From assembly GCA_018066965.1 (NCBI GenBank), contig JAGPVP010000019.1, positions 82,403-128,472 of the forward strand: a DNA stretch of 46,070 bases, read 5' to 3'. Each line of letters opens with the position of its first letter. Positions within the stretch are counted from its first letter, which is position 1. The notes under the pieces are model-generated. The model had not been told where the DNA came from. It searched no databases and saw only the letters and a program-made list of their open reading frames with translations. Below, in pieces: positions 9,803 to 18,322 of this stretch. The DNA comes from Zhongshania sp. (lineage in GTDB: Bacteria > Pseudomonadota > Gammaproteobacteria > Pseudomonadales > Spongiibacteraceae). Position numbers and translations under genes: made by a program.

Positions 9803-10115
9803 GGCATCACCTTTTTCAAACAGTATTATTATCATTTAGCGCGCAGTATCAGCACGCAAAGCCACCCGATGTTATCAGCGATCACACCTATTTAGCTAAT
9901 TTCAATAAAATTTGCACAACGGCGCTACGACGTATTGCTTCAAACACTAAGGAAGATGCTAAGCTAGCAAAAATTGATCACATTAGTCTTTCCGCGAAGA
10001 TCATCTATATTAGGCGCCATTCGCAGGCAAACCGACATATCTCACAGCTGACAAGATGTTAGGCATAAAATTTGCTACGTAGTAAAGACCATGAAAACGA
10101 CAAAAAGTAGGTGAT
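9803..10115. other. Intergenic region, 313 nt, no gene seen
   Basis: Divergent spacer between the molybdopterin oxidoreductase and the AraC-type gene. It is AT-richer than the flanks. It should hold both promoters: an A/T-rich GATAATAAT stretch sits just upstream of the oxidoreductase, and CATAAAAT about 45 nt before the AraC-type gene. I found no strong inverted repeat or conserved ORF. Confidence 0.4.
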
Positions 10116-11192
10116 ATGAAGCACAAGCTGACTGAAGACGAGGACGTCCTGCACGCATTGTTTGAAGCGTGTAAAAGTCTAGGCATCGATCTCAATGACG
10201 CCGCGAGTAAAGCCGGCCTACCCGCCAAGTTACTGACCTTAGCCAATCATTTTGTGCCCAGTCATTTATTCAACTACTTACTGGAAACTATTGCCAAAGA
10301 CTATCACTGCCAAGATTTTGCCCTTCATATTGCCAACAAACTACAATCACCTGAACTGGGTCTGCCTACCACGGTAATGTCACTTAGCGCAGATTTCAAA
10401 ACCGGCTTAGAGCACGCCAGCCACTACAGTGCGTATTACCAAGACACAGGATATTGGCGGCACAACATCTGCGACCAACAAGTCACCTTAGTTAAGTCTG
10501 CCAACAGCCTTAGCAGCACGTATTACCGACAGCGGAACCTACTTGGTACTGCGCAGATGTTTCTATTACTGAACACCCTATCAAATCATTTTTGGCAACC
10601 CACGAAAGTCTGCTTTAGTTTTTCTGATCCAGGCGCCAAATTTTCCCAGACCTACCGCGATTTTTTTGATTGCGAGCTTATTTTTGATCAGCCCAATGAC
10701 AGCATTTCTTTCCCTGTAGATTATTTGGAATTCAGCATCAGCAGCAGTGACCCCATGTTATTACGAAGCATGGAAGTACACATAAGAGGCTTACAAGAGG
10801 AATTGCTACACGGCCGCGATATCGTAGAGCGAGCCCGCTTGATCATTGATGAACGGCTACGGTTTGCCCATTGTTCCGAGGAAGAGCTGGCATTCTATTT
10901 GAAGCTATCGACCGCTGACTTGCGCAGTGAATTTGACAAAGCCAATACAAATTTCACTGACTTGCTGGAACAACAGATAAGTGCCAGAGCAGTCTTTTAT
11001 ATGCAGCGCTGCCATGTGCCAATGGATATCGCTCTCACATCACTTATGCCACACGATGAAGATCGCTTATACGACTTACTCAAGGAAAGAGAAAAGGAAC
11101 CCACAGAGCCAACCTTGCGGCAAGACGACAAGATTAAAGGCGGTATCAGCAAGCCATTTTCCAGCGAAGCAAACTCAAGCTCAGAAAATTAA
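10116..11192 (+). CDS. AraC/OruR-type protein with a degenerate C-terminal DNA-binding domain
   Basis: 358 aa. Residues 1-200 match the ligand-binding 'Arabinose_bd' domain of OruR/ArgR-like AraC regulators (LGLPTTVMSLSADFKTGLEHASHY; YWRHN). After it, a helix ERARLIIDERLRFAHCSEEELAFYLKLSTADLRSEF corresponds to the first helix-turn-helix. The second one, with its usual GFxxxSxFxRxFKxxxGxxPxxYR consensus, is not recognisable; instead there is ALTSLMPHDEDRLYDLLKERE and a charged, low-complexity tail. It may have lost canonical DNA binding. AGGTG sits just upstream of the ATG. It is divergent from the molybdopterin oxidoreductase, so a regulatory link is possible, and it ends at a strong bidirectional terminator. 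Confidence 0.8.
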   Translation: MKHKLTEDEDVLHALFEACKSLGIDLNDAASKAGLPAKLLTLANHFVPSHLFNYLLETIAKDYHCQDFALHIANKLQSPELGLPTTVMSLSADFKTGLEHASHYSAYYQDTGYWRHNICDQQVTLVKSANSLSSTYYRQRNLLGTAQMFLLLNTLSNHFWQPTKVCFSFSDPGAKFSQTYRDFFDCELIFDQPNDSISFPVDYLEFSISSSDPMLLRSMEVHIRGLQEELLHGRDIVERARLIIDERLRFAHCSEEELAFYLKLSTADLRSEFDKANTNFTDLLEQQISARAVFYMQRCHVPMDIALTSLMPHDEDRLYDLLKEREKEPTEPTLRQDDKIKGGISKPFSSEANSSSEN

Positions 11193-11206
11193 AGCCCGCC
11201 GTACAG

Positions 11207-11247
11207 ACAATAAAAAACCGGAGTGATTAGCTCCGGCTTTTTATTGT
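11207..11247. terminator. Bidirectional Rho-independent terminator
   Basis: A 17-nt-arm inverted repeat with one mismatch: A-rich arm, CCGGAG stem, TGATTAG loop, CTCCGG, then CTTTTTATTGT. The A-run on one side and T-run on the other give a U-tract in both directions. It lies between the convergent AraC-type gene and sat. Confidence 0.9.
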
Positions 11248-11274
11248 AAACGTCAAACTAGAAAACCTTAGCAA

Positions 11275-12471
11275 TTAAGCCTTGGCATCTTCAATTTGGT
11301 AATAATCCATCAAAATCTTAGCCACTTCAGGACGTGAGAATTCTGGTGGTGGCGCAATACCCGCACCCAACATTTCACGTACTTTAGTACCTGACAGCAA
11401 TACGAAGTCTTCTTTTTCATGATCTGGCGCATCACGCATCATCACAACTTTATCAAGTTTCTTCGAGTAAGCAGTGTGGTCTGCGCGGTAGATTTCGATG
11501 TCCATTGCGCCCGCTGGCACTTTTTCGTCGAAAATAGTTTGCGCATCAAATCCGCCGTAGTAATCACCCACACCGGCGTGATCACGACCAACGATAAGGT
11601 GAGTACAACCACAGTTTTGACGGAACAAGGCGTGTAATACTGCTTCGCGTGGGCCAGCGTATAGCATGTCGAAGCCGTAGCCGGTAATCATCACGGTGTT
11701 TTTAGGGAAGTAAACGTCAACCATTTTACGGATAGACGCGTCACGTACGTGAGCTGGAATATCACCTGGTTTCAATTGGCCCAACAACATGTGAATCAAA
11801 ATGCCATCAGTACCTAGGTCGTCCATTGCCATGCGGCAAAGTTCTTCGTGGGCACGGTGCATTGGGTTACGAGTTTGGAAGGCAACGACTTTGTTCCAAC
11901 CGCGCTCAGCGATTTCATTGCGAATCTCAACCGCAGTACGGAAAGTCTCTGGGAAATCAGCTTGGAAGTAAGAGAAGTTCAGAACCTGAATAGGGCCAGA
12001 CAACAAGGTGTTGCCCTGTCCTTTAAAGGTTTGTACACCGGGGTGCTTCTCATCCAATGTGCCAAAGATATTCTCAGCCATGAAATCGATTTGCTCAGCG
12101 CTAACAGTCTCTACCGCTTCAACATCCATAATCGCAAGAACTGGATTGCCTTCAACATTGGGATCACGCAGAGCGATACGCTGACCAGCAGTAATACCTT
12201 GAGCATCTTTGCTCAGGTTCACGATAGGTACGGGCCAGAACAAACCGTCAGTTGTGCAAAGGTCTTTAGCAACCGCTAAAGAATCCGCTAGGTTCATATA
12301 GCCTTTTAAAGGGGTGAAGTAACCTGCACCCAACATAACTGCGTTAGCTGCCGCAGCAGAGCTAACCAATAGTGATGGCAGTGTTTCTGCTTCTGCAGTC
12401 AGTGCTTTGTGCTGTTCAGCATCAGATACGAATAATGGGATAAGCGCGTCGGCGCCATGTGGTTTGATCAT
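11275..12471 (-). CDS. sat: Sulfate adenylyltransferase (ATP sulfurylase, Sat type)
   Basis: Single-chain ATP sulfurylase making adenylylsulfate (APS) from sulfate and ATP in the cytoplasm, instead of the CysDN heterodimer. From Met at 12471 the protein is 398 aa with N-terminal MIKPHG, QTRNPMHRAHEE (199-210, phosphate-binding HxxH equivalent), GRDHAGVGDYYGG (295-307) and LLSGTKVREMLGAG near the C-terminus. This start has GGAG about 9 nt upstream and matches the PHG-beginning family. The longer reading, from a GTG at 12525, has no ribosome-binding site and abuts a hairpin. It is downstream of cysC on the same strand with a 65-nt hairpin between, so the pair probably forms one sulfate-activation operon. 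Confidence 0.96.
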   Translation of the reverse strand: MIKPHGADALIPLFVSDAEQHKALTAEAETLPSLLVSSAAAANAVMLGAGYFTPLKGYMNLADSLAVAKDLCTTDGLFWPVPIVNLSKDAQGITAGQRIALRDPNVEGNPVLAIMDVEAVETVSAEQIDFMAENIFGTLDEKHPGVQTFKGQGNTLLSGPIQVLNFSYFQADFPETFRTAVEIRNEIAERGWNKVVAFQTRNPMHRAHEELCRMAMDDLGTDGILIHMLLGQLKPGDIPAHVRDASIRKMVDVYFPKNTVMITGYGFDMLYAGPREAVLHALFRQNCGCTHLIVGRDHAGVGDYYGGFDAQTIFDEKVPAGAMDIEIYRADHTAYSKKLDKVVMMRDAPDHEKEDFVLLSGTKVREMLGAGIAPPPEFSRPEVAKILMDYYQIEDAKA

Positions 12472-12538
12472 TGTGGGTAACTCCGTTAGTTGGTCTTGTA
12501 CGGTTTTAAAGCTATTCGTTTTCACAGCAAGGCTAAAC

Positions 12539-12603
12539 GCTGGACGGGAGATGGAAGACGCTTAAAACCAAAGCGGTTTTGCGTTTACCATCTCCCATCC
12601 AGC
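12539..12603. repeat. 65-nt imperfect hairpin between cysC and sat
   Basis: Outer arms of 23 nt beginning GCTGGA and running through GGGAGATGG match their inverted copy with three differences. An inner AAAACC / GGTTTT stem closes the loop. It fills nearly the whole cysC-sat spacer. It could be a REP-like element, or an RNA structure that lowers sat expression or protects the cysC mRNA. Confidence 0.75.
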
Positions 12604-12610
12604 ATCTTCC

Positions 12611-13222
12611 TTAAATAATTCCGCGCTCGGTCATCAGCGCCAGCAGGATTTCTACCTCTTCTTCCAAACTTTGCTCATGGCTATTCAAAACCAATTCAGC
12701 CTTCAGCGGCGCTTCGTATGGATCAGAAATACCGGTAAAGTTTTTGATCTCGCCAGCACGTGCTTTTTTGTACAAACCTTTAGGGTCGCGCTGCTCGGCA
12801 ACATCTAATGGCACATCTACGTGAACTTCGATGAAGTCCATATCGCCTGCATCGTGCAAATCGCGAACGATGTCGCGGTCTGCGCGGTAAGGGCTAACGA
12901 AGCTCGACAATACGATAACGCCAGTGTCGACGAACAGTTTAGAGATTTCGCCAATACGACGGATGTTTTCAGTACGATCTTCGGCACTAAAACCTAGGTT
13001 TTTGTTGATGCCCAAGCGGATGTTATCGCCATCTAGACGGTAACAAAGGTGACCTTTTTCCATCAAGGCCTTTTCCAAAGCAACAGCGACGGTGCTTTTA
13101 CCACTACCAGACAAACCAGTGAACCACAGGGTTGCGCCCTTTTGCTTCAGTAGCGTGTTGCGGTCTTCGCGGCTTACTTCGCCGTCATGCCAATACACAT
13201 TCGTTGCTTTAACGTCGGTCAT
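12611..13222 (-). CDS. cysC: Adenylyl-sulfate kinase
   Basis: 203 aa. Phosphorylates APS to PAPS with ATP. Walker A is GLSGSGKS (36-43). LDGDNIR, NLGFSAEDRTENIRRI and SSFVSPYR (106-113, with the phosphorylated Ser at 110) are APS-kinase signatures. DPKGLYKKARAGEIKNFTG, the lid region, is intact, followed by ISDPYEAP. Length is normal. GGAG precedes the ATG with 8-nt spacing. First gene of the cysC-sat operon and divergent from a LysR regulator across a 216-nt region with two palindromes, one of which (13269-13293) lies close to this start. Confidence 0.97.
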   Translation of the reverse strand: MTDVKATNVYWHDGEVSREDRNTLLKQKGATLWFTGLSGSGKSTVAVALEKALMEKGHLCYRLDGDNIRLGINKNLGFSAEDRTENIRRIGEISKLFVDTGVIVLSSFVSPYRADRDIVRDLHDAGDMDFIEVHVDVPLDVAEQRDPKGLYKKARAGEIKNFTGISDPYEAPLKAELVLNSHEQSLEEEVEILLALMTERGII

Positions 13223-13268
13223 TCATCTATCTCCACTGGATATTAAAAATCAAAACCTAGACAGCTGA

Positions 13269-13293
13269 GGTGTTTTAAAATCTTTTAAACACC
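13269..13293. promoter_or_regulatory. Palindrome upstream of cysC
   Basis: GGTGTTTTAAAA and TTTTAAACACC around TC form a near-perfect inverted repeat with one extra T. It is centred about 58 nt upstream of the cysC start, a position suited to an operator of the cysC-sat promoter. Confidence 0.5.
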
Positions 13294-13360
13294 ACTGCGA
13301 TAACAGGTCGCCATACTAAAAGCATTCTTATCACAAGTAAAACGGGATATTATTATAGTC

Positions 13361-13381
13361 AGTATCGGTTTTATCGATACT
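13361..13381. promoter_or_regulatory. LysR-type operator (T-N11-A)
   Basis: AGTATCG-N7-CGATACT is a perfect inverted repeat that contains ATC-N9-GAT, fitting the T-N11-A LysR box. Centred about 68 nt before the LysR gene start, it is a natural autoregulatory and divergent-control site. Confidence 0.6.
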
Positions 13382-13438
13382 GAAACTGACTTGAGCTACA
13401 CCAAACACCGCACTATAAAAACGAAGTGAACCCTCACT

Positions 13439-14320
13439 ATGAACTTCAGCATTCGCCAACTCGAAATATTCCTGTCTGTTGCCAAATACCAGAGTGTATC
13501 CAAAGCGGCAGACCAGCTATGTCTGTCCCAGTCTGCAGCTAGCGCCTCATTACAAAATTTAGAAAAGGCCTACGGTGTCAGCCTATTTGATCGCCAAGGT
13601 AACAAAATCAAACTTAATGCCATCGGCCACACTCTGCGCAAAGAGGCGGAAACCTTATTCGCCCATTGCCAACAATTCGACGACGCCTTAAAGCGTCATG
13701 CTGATATTGGCCATTTGCGGGTCGGCGCCAGCTTTACCATCGGCAATCACCTTGTGGTGCGCTACCTCGCGGACTATTTAGAGAACTACCCCGACGCTGA
13801 TGTGCAATTTGAAACCGCCAACACCCCCGACATTGTCGCCAAAGTGCTCAATTACGAGGTAGACGTGGGCATGATTGAACGGGAGGTTCAGCACCGCGAA
13901 CTAGAGCTGATCCCGTGGAAAGAAGACGAGCTCGTGGTGTTTTGCAGCGCCTCACACCCTTTGGCAAAGAAAGGCGTGCTAAAGGATAAGGATATTAAAG
14001 AAGCCCGCTGGATTTTACGCGAACCAGATTCTGGCGCCCGTCACACCTTCGACCGCGCCCTTGCCGGCCTACTCCCAGAAATTGAAATTTACCGTGAATT
14101 CAAACACAACGAAGCGATTAAAAGCGCAGTAGAATCGGGATTGGGGATTGGCTGTCTGTCTAAGGTTGTACTACAAAACGACTTTCGCAACGGCGATTTA
14201 GTACCACTCACCCTAGCTAATCGAGATATGACAAGGACGTTTTACTTCGCCCTACCCAAACAACGACACAAGAAAGCTGCCGTTGAATTTTGGGTAGAGC
14301 TTTGCCGAAAAATGACTTAG
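13439..14320 (+). CDS. LysR-family transcriptional regulator, YeiE/CysB-like
   Basis: 293 aa. N-terminal winged HTH (residues 3-62; RQLEIFLSVAKYQSVSKAAD, LSQSAASASLQNLEKAYG) followed by a periplasmic-binding-protein-like effector domain (90-290). Effector-domain segments GASFTIGNHLV, ELIPWKEDELVVF, ARWILREPDSGAR and AIKSAVESGLGIGCLS closely follow YeiE, a regulator linked in enterics to sulfite sensing/tolerance. Position next to cysC-sat supports a sulfur-metabolism role, but this is inference. The Shine-Dalgarno is weak. A LysR-type palindrome lies upstream. Its TAG stop overlaps the TAA of the convergent acyl-CoA ligase gene, leaving no room for a terminator. Confidence 0.92.
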   Translation: MNFSIRQLEIFLSVAKYQSVSKAADQLCLSQSAASASLQNLEKAYGVSLFDRQGNKIKLNAIGHTLRKEAETLFAHCQQFDDALKRHADIGHLRVGASFTIGNHLVVRYLADYLENYPDADVQFETANTPDIVAKVLNYEVDVGMIEREVQHRELELIPWKEDELVVFCSASHPLAKKGVLKDKDIKEARWILREPDSGARHTFDRALAGLLPEIEIYREFKHNEAIKSAVESGLGIGCLSKVVLQNDFRNGDLVPLTLANRDMTRTFYFALPKQRHKKAAVEFWVELCRKMT

Positions 14321-15870
14321 GCAATAGGTGGATACTTCTCCGCCATCATCACCCGAATATCTTTCTTCAAGACTTTGCCCGTTGGGTTACGCGGCAATGC
14401 TGCAACGTACTCCACCTTGCGGGGGATTTTATATCCCGCCAATTTACCGCGACAAAACTCGGTGAGTTCCTCTGCGCTAAGCTCTGGCTGACCACCCGAC
14501 ACCACGACGGCAAGCGGCACTTCTCCCCACTTTTGATCCGGCACGCCGATGACGGCGACATCCTGAATCTGCTCATGAGACATTAAGTGATTTTCAATTT
14601 CTGCGGGATAGATATTCTCGCCTCCGGAAATGATCATGTCTTTCACGCGGTCTTGAATATAGATATAACCCTCTTCATCCATGCGTCCGGCATCGCCGGT
14701 ATGCAACCAACCATCAACCACGGTTTTTGCCGTTGCTTCTGGGTTCTTCCAATAGCCCTGCATCACTTGTGGGCCTTTGGCGACAATTTCACCGATCTCA
14801 CCCAAGGGCAATTCCTGCCCGTCATTGCCAACAATTTTAATGTCAGTACCAAAGACAGCACGCCCGCAGGAGCGCAATAACTCAGGGCGGCCAGCAAGGG
14901 CTTTTTTATGGTCATCTGCAGTGAGGAAGGTCAGCGCCATAGTCGATTCGGTCTGACCATAACCCTGCACAAAGTCGCAGCCAAAGGCGTCCATACATTG
15001 CTGTAATAAAGACTCAGAAATAGGCGAGGCGCCGTAATTGATCGTGTGTAACTCAGAGAAGTCGTAGTCCTTTATATTTGGCACCATCGCCAATGAGAAC
15101 TGTAACATCACAGGAATAACCGCCACAGTGCTGATGTGCTCTTTGGCGAGGGTTTCAATCATACCGACTGGATCATAATCACTATGAATAATCATCGATC
15201 CGCCATAGATAACACCTAACAGTGAACCGACTAAGCCCACCGCATGGAAGGTCGGTGCGATGACCAAGCCGCGCTCACCAACTCGTCCACCCTTGCCCGT
15301 CGTCATTGGGGCTTGGTAGGTATTGGCCAACACATTGTAATGGCTAACAAGCACGCCCTTAGGCAAACCTGTGGTGCCACTGGTATACATTTGAAACAGG
15401 ATGTCGTCGCCGTTTATTTCGACTTCATTTAAAGTCGCTGGACTTTGTAACCAGTTCGGCAGATGCGGAGCACTGCTATCACTATCAATACATACACAGG
15501 TTTTAGCGCGCAAATACTCACCGCGCAGACCATCAAACTCTTGATCAAAAAACAGCATTTGCACATCGGCGTTGCTGGCAATAAATTCAACTTCGGCCGG
15601 CGCTAAGCGATAATTCAAACCCACCACCACCGCACCGATACGCGCACAAGCGAGGAAGACACACAAATTATCAACCGAGTTCTTGGCCAAAATCGCCACC
15701 CGATCACCCTTAGAAATTCCGCTAGACTGAATATGCGCGGCAATTACATTGATGTAGTCCCATGCCTCGGCATAATTCAGAGTCTTTTTACTGTCACTCG
15801 CCATCATCATGTCGCCACGAATACGCGCATGAAATTTGGTATGGTCATTCAAATTATTAAATAGTTTCAT
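14317..15870 (-). CDS. Acyl-CoA synthetase (AMP-forming)
   Basis: 517-aa ANL enzyme. It makes the CoA thioester that enters the upstream-encoded beta-oxidation steps. Motifs: MYTSGTTGLPKGVLVSH (P-loop), QGYGQTEST, GWLHTGDAGRMDEEG, YIQDRVKDMIISGGENIYP (hinge) and PRNPTGKVLKKDIR with the catalytic Lys. A GTG immediately precedes the ATG; the ATG at 15870, with GAGGG upstream, is the likely start. It is the last gene of the seven-gene operon that begins with the thiolase, 43 nt after the ACAD small subunit gene. The chain type of the substrate cannot be read from sequence. Confidence 0.94.
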   Translation of the reverse strand: MKLFNNLNDHTKFHARIRGDMMMASDSKKTLNYAEAWDYINVIAAHIQSSGISKGDRVAILAKNSVDNLCVFLACARIGAVVVGLNYRLAPAEVEFIASNADVQMLFFDQEFDGLRGEYLRAKTCVCIDSDSSAPHLPNWLQSPATLNEVEINGDDILFQMYTSGTTGLPKGVLVSHYNVLANTYQAPMTTGKGGRVGERGLVIAPTFHAVGLVGSLLGVIYGGSMIIHSDYDPVGMIETLAKEHISTVAVIPVMLQFSLAMVPNIKDYDFSELHTINYGASPISESLLQQCMDAFGCDFVQGYGQTESTMALTFLTADDHKKALAGRPELLRSCGRAVFGTDIKIVGNDGQELPLGEIGEIVAKGPQVMQGYWKNPEATAKTVVDGWLHTGDAGRMDEEGYIYIQDRVKDMIISGGENIYPAEIENHLMSHEQIQDVAVIGVPDQKWGEVPLAVVVSGGQPELSAEELTEFCRGKLAGYKIPRKVEYVAALPRNPTGKVLKKDIRVMMAEKYPPIA

Positions 15871-15913
15871 CACATCCCTCTGCTGTTATATTTATTTTTC
15901 AACGCAAAATAAC

Positions 15914-17047
15914 TTAAAGATACCGCATATCGCTAAACCGGCGACGATGGGTGTCTGAGCCACCAAAATACATATCAATCATCATTAGGCGCTTCAAATA
16001 ATGGCCTATGGGCATCTCATTCGTCACCCCCATACCGCCGTGCATTTGCACCGCTTCTTCTGCCACCTTACGACCGTACTTGCCCACCATCGCTTTCAGT
16101 ACTGCAACATCTTGGCTGCGCTCCGCACTATTATCCAAGATCGCACACTGAGCTCTAACTAATAAAGAACGACATTGCTCTGTCGCCATAAACATATCAA
16201 CCATACGATGCTGCAAGGCCTGAAAGCTACCAATAGCCACACCAAATTGCTTACGTGTATTGGCGTATTCTGCGGTCGCTTTATAAAGATAGGTCATTGC
16301 GCCGACAGCCTCTGCGCACAGCGCAACCAATGCCTCATCGACGACCTCAGCGATTAGTGGATATGCCTCACCATCTGCAGTGAGCATGTCATCCTGACGA
16401 ATCAAAAGATCAGTAAATTGAATGTTGCAGGCAAGCTGACCATCCATTAAGCGAACAGACTCTTTTTCCAAAGCTGGGTTAGCTGCATCTACCACAAATA
16501 AACTAATGCCTGACTCACTAGCCACATCACCACTCGTACGAGCAGCAATAATAAAGTGGCTTGCCTTGGCGTTAAGCACTAATTTCTTTTCGCCATTGAG
16601 ACAGTAGCTATCGCCCTGTTTAATAGCCGTAGCACTGACGTAGCTGAGTGAAAAACGACTCTGCGGCTCTAGCCATGCAAAGCTATATTGCGCCTCGCCA
16701 GAAATCACCTGAGGCATTGAACGGCTTTTAAGCTCGTCGTTTGTACAGCGTGCCATCAGCTGGCCGGCTAACACAATTGACGACCAATACGGCTCAACCA
16801 CCAATACTTTGCCAAACTCTTCCATTACCGCTGACACATCAGCGACGTTACCGCCAAAACCACCAAGCGCTTCTGAAAAAGGAATGGTTAACCAACCCAG
16901 CTCAGAAAACGTAGCCCAATGCTCAGCGCTAAAACCCGCTTCGTTTTTAACCACCGCTTCCCGCTGCTCTGGTGCATAATTATCAGCGAGAAATTTTGCC
17001 ACGCTGTCTTTCAGCATGACCTGTTCTTCAGTTAATGAAAAATCCAT
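15914..17047 (-). CDS. Acyl-CoA dehydrogenase, probable small (beta) subunit of a heteromeric pair
   Basis: 377 aa, ACAD fold: N-terminal helical domain, middle beta domain and C-terminal helices with EYANTRKQFGVAIGSFQALQ and EAVQMHGGMGVTNEMP. The C-terminal position that holds the catalytic Glu in medium/short-chain enzymes (YEGTS) reads YFGGSDTHRR, so that base is missing. The alternative base of the isovaleryl/long-chain type is also not obvious. This pattern matches the non-catalytic partner in alpha2-beta2 ACADs such as PimC/PimD or the actinobacterial ChsE pairs for steroid side chains. The large-subunit gene lies 19 nt upstream. GGGGA precedes the ATG. Subunit assignment is inference. 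Confidence 0.88.
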   Translation of the reverse strand: MDFSLTEEQVMLKDSVAKFLADNYAPEQREAVVKNEAGFSAEHWATFSELGWLTIPFSEALGGFGGNVADVSAVMEEFGKVLVVEPYWSSIVLAGQLMARCTNDELKSRSMPQVISGEAQYSFAWLEPQSRFSLSYVSATAIKQGDSYCLNGEKKLVLNAKASHFIIAARTSGDVASESGISLFVVDAANPALEKESVRLMDGQLACNIQFTDLLIRQDDMLTADGEAYPLIAEVVDEALVALCAEAVGAMTYLYKATAEYANTRKQFGVAIGSFQALQHRMVDMFMATEQCRSLLVRAQCAILDNSAERSQDVAVLKAMVGKYGRKVAEEAVQMHGGMGVTNEMPIGHYLKRLMMIDMYFGGSDTHRRRFSDMRYL

Positions 17048-17066
17048 TATTTATCCCCTAGCGCGC

Positions 17067-18239
17067 TTACAGACCGAGCGCAAATTTAGCAATGATGTTG
17101 CGCTGCACTTCGTTGCTGCCACCGAAAATGGTACAAGCGCGACCAAACATGTATTCGCGTCTGGCTCTATTGCCGTCACTCTCCCAAAGCGCGTTGTCGG
17201 CATCTGGCAGCACCCCGCCAAAGCCTGCGGCTACATCCCACTGTAAAGACTGAACGGCTTGCTGTAATTCAGTACCTTTAAGCTTCAACAAGGACGATTC
17301 CATACCCGGCGCCCCGCCGCTATCCAAATCGCTTAATACTCTGAGCTCTAAAAATTCTAGCGCCATCACCTCCATCTCTACGTCGGCTAGGCGGGCTCGA
17401 AAATCACTATCATCAATTAAACGACTTCCACTCGCTGACACCTGACTAGCCAGTCCGCGAATATTGGTCAATATCCGTTTACAGTAACCAACGCCGGATA
17501 AAGCAGTACGCTCGTAGGTCAGCAATGCTTTCGCGTAGGTCCAACCCTGATTTTCCTCGCCAATACGATTCGCTACCGGCACCCGAACATTTTCAAAGTT
17601 AACTTCATTGAGGTGGTGTTCATCGTCCACTGAAATAATAGGCGACACGGTAATACCGGGGGTTTTCATGTCTATTAGCAAAAATGAAATACCCTGCTGC
17701 GGCTTACCGGTGTTGTCAGTGCGGACAAGGCAAAATATCCAATCGGCGTACTGCGCAAACGTTGTCCAGATTTTTGTACCATTAATAATATAATCGTCGC
17801 CATCGCGCACCGCACGGGTTTGCAAAGCGGCCAGATCTGAGCCTGCGCCCGGTTCCGAATATCCCTGGCACCACCAGATGTCAGATGATTTTGTTTTAGG
17901 AAGAAAGCGCGCTTTTTGCTCGTCTGAGCCGAAGCTGTATAAAACAGGCGCCACCATTTTTATACCCATAGGCACCACATCAGGCGCACCTGCTGCAGCT
18001 AACTCGGTGGTATAAATATACTTTTGTGTAGCGCTCCAGCCGGTACCGCCGTGTTCGACCGGCCAACCGTTCGCCGCCCAACCTTTGCCATCAAGTAGCT
18101 TTTGCCACTCCACACTAGCTTTGCTAAAGGTGTTTGGGTGATGGATACGTGCGGCAAGGTCCGCTGTGAAATTGTCGCGCATAAAGCCGCGCACTTCTTC
18201 CTGAAAAGCAAGTTCCTCAGGGCTAAATTTAGCGTGCAT
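17067..18239 (-). CDS. Acyl-CoA dehydrogenase, probable large (alpha) subunit of a heteromeric pair
   Basis: 390 aa. Carries the FAD- and substrate-binding landmarks of the family: CQGYSEPGAGSDLAALQT and INGTKIWTTFAQYADW. The C-terminal base site reads IFGGSNEVQRN, without Glu, but LLTYERTALSG (about 240-250) places a Glu where isovaleryl-CoA and ChsE4-type enzymes have their base. An insert around 275-320 and GVLPDADNALWESD near the C-terminus are typical of large subunits of heterotetrameric ACADs. The downstream small-subunit gene starts 19 nt later on the same strand. Such enzymes usually act on bulky or alpha-branched acyl-CoAs, for example sterol side chains; the real substrate is unknown. 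Confidence 0.9.
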   Translation of the reverse strand: MHAKFSPEELAFQEEVRGFMRDNFTADLAARIHHPNTFSKASVEWQKLLDGKGWAANGWPVEHGGTGWSATQKYIYTTELAAAGAPDVVPMGIKMVAPVLYSFGSDEQKARFLPKTKSSDIWWCQGYSEPGAGSDLAALQTRAVRDGDDYIINGTKIWTTFAQYADWIFCLVRTDNTGKPQQGISFLLIDMKTPGITVSPIISVDDEHHLNEVNFENVRVPVANRIGEENQGWTYAKALLTYERTALSGVGYCKRILTNIRGLASQVSASGSRLIDDSDFRARLADVEMEVMALEFLELRVLSDLDSGGAPGMESSLLKLKGTELQQAVQSLQWDVAAGFGGVLPDADNALWESDGNRARREYMFGRACTIFGGSNEVQRNIIAKFALGL

Positions 18240-18322
18240 ACAAATTCTCTTTTGACGTGGTACCTAAAAACGGAATTGGCAGCGACTTATTTACAGCTCA
18301 CTGCCAATAAAGCTCACCGCTA

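Noticed and set aside
12472..12525. Longer N-terminus for sat from a GTG
   Set aside because: No Shine-Dalgarno, abuts the hairpin, and the family begins at the internal MIKPHG, which has GGAG upstream.
14317..14320. Possible frameshift or fusion between the LysR and acyl-CoA ligase genes
   Set aside because: They are convergent genes whose stop codons simply overlap; both proteins are full length.
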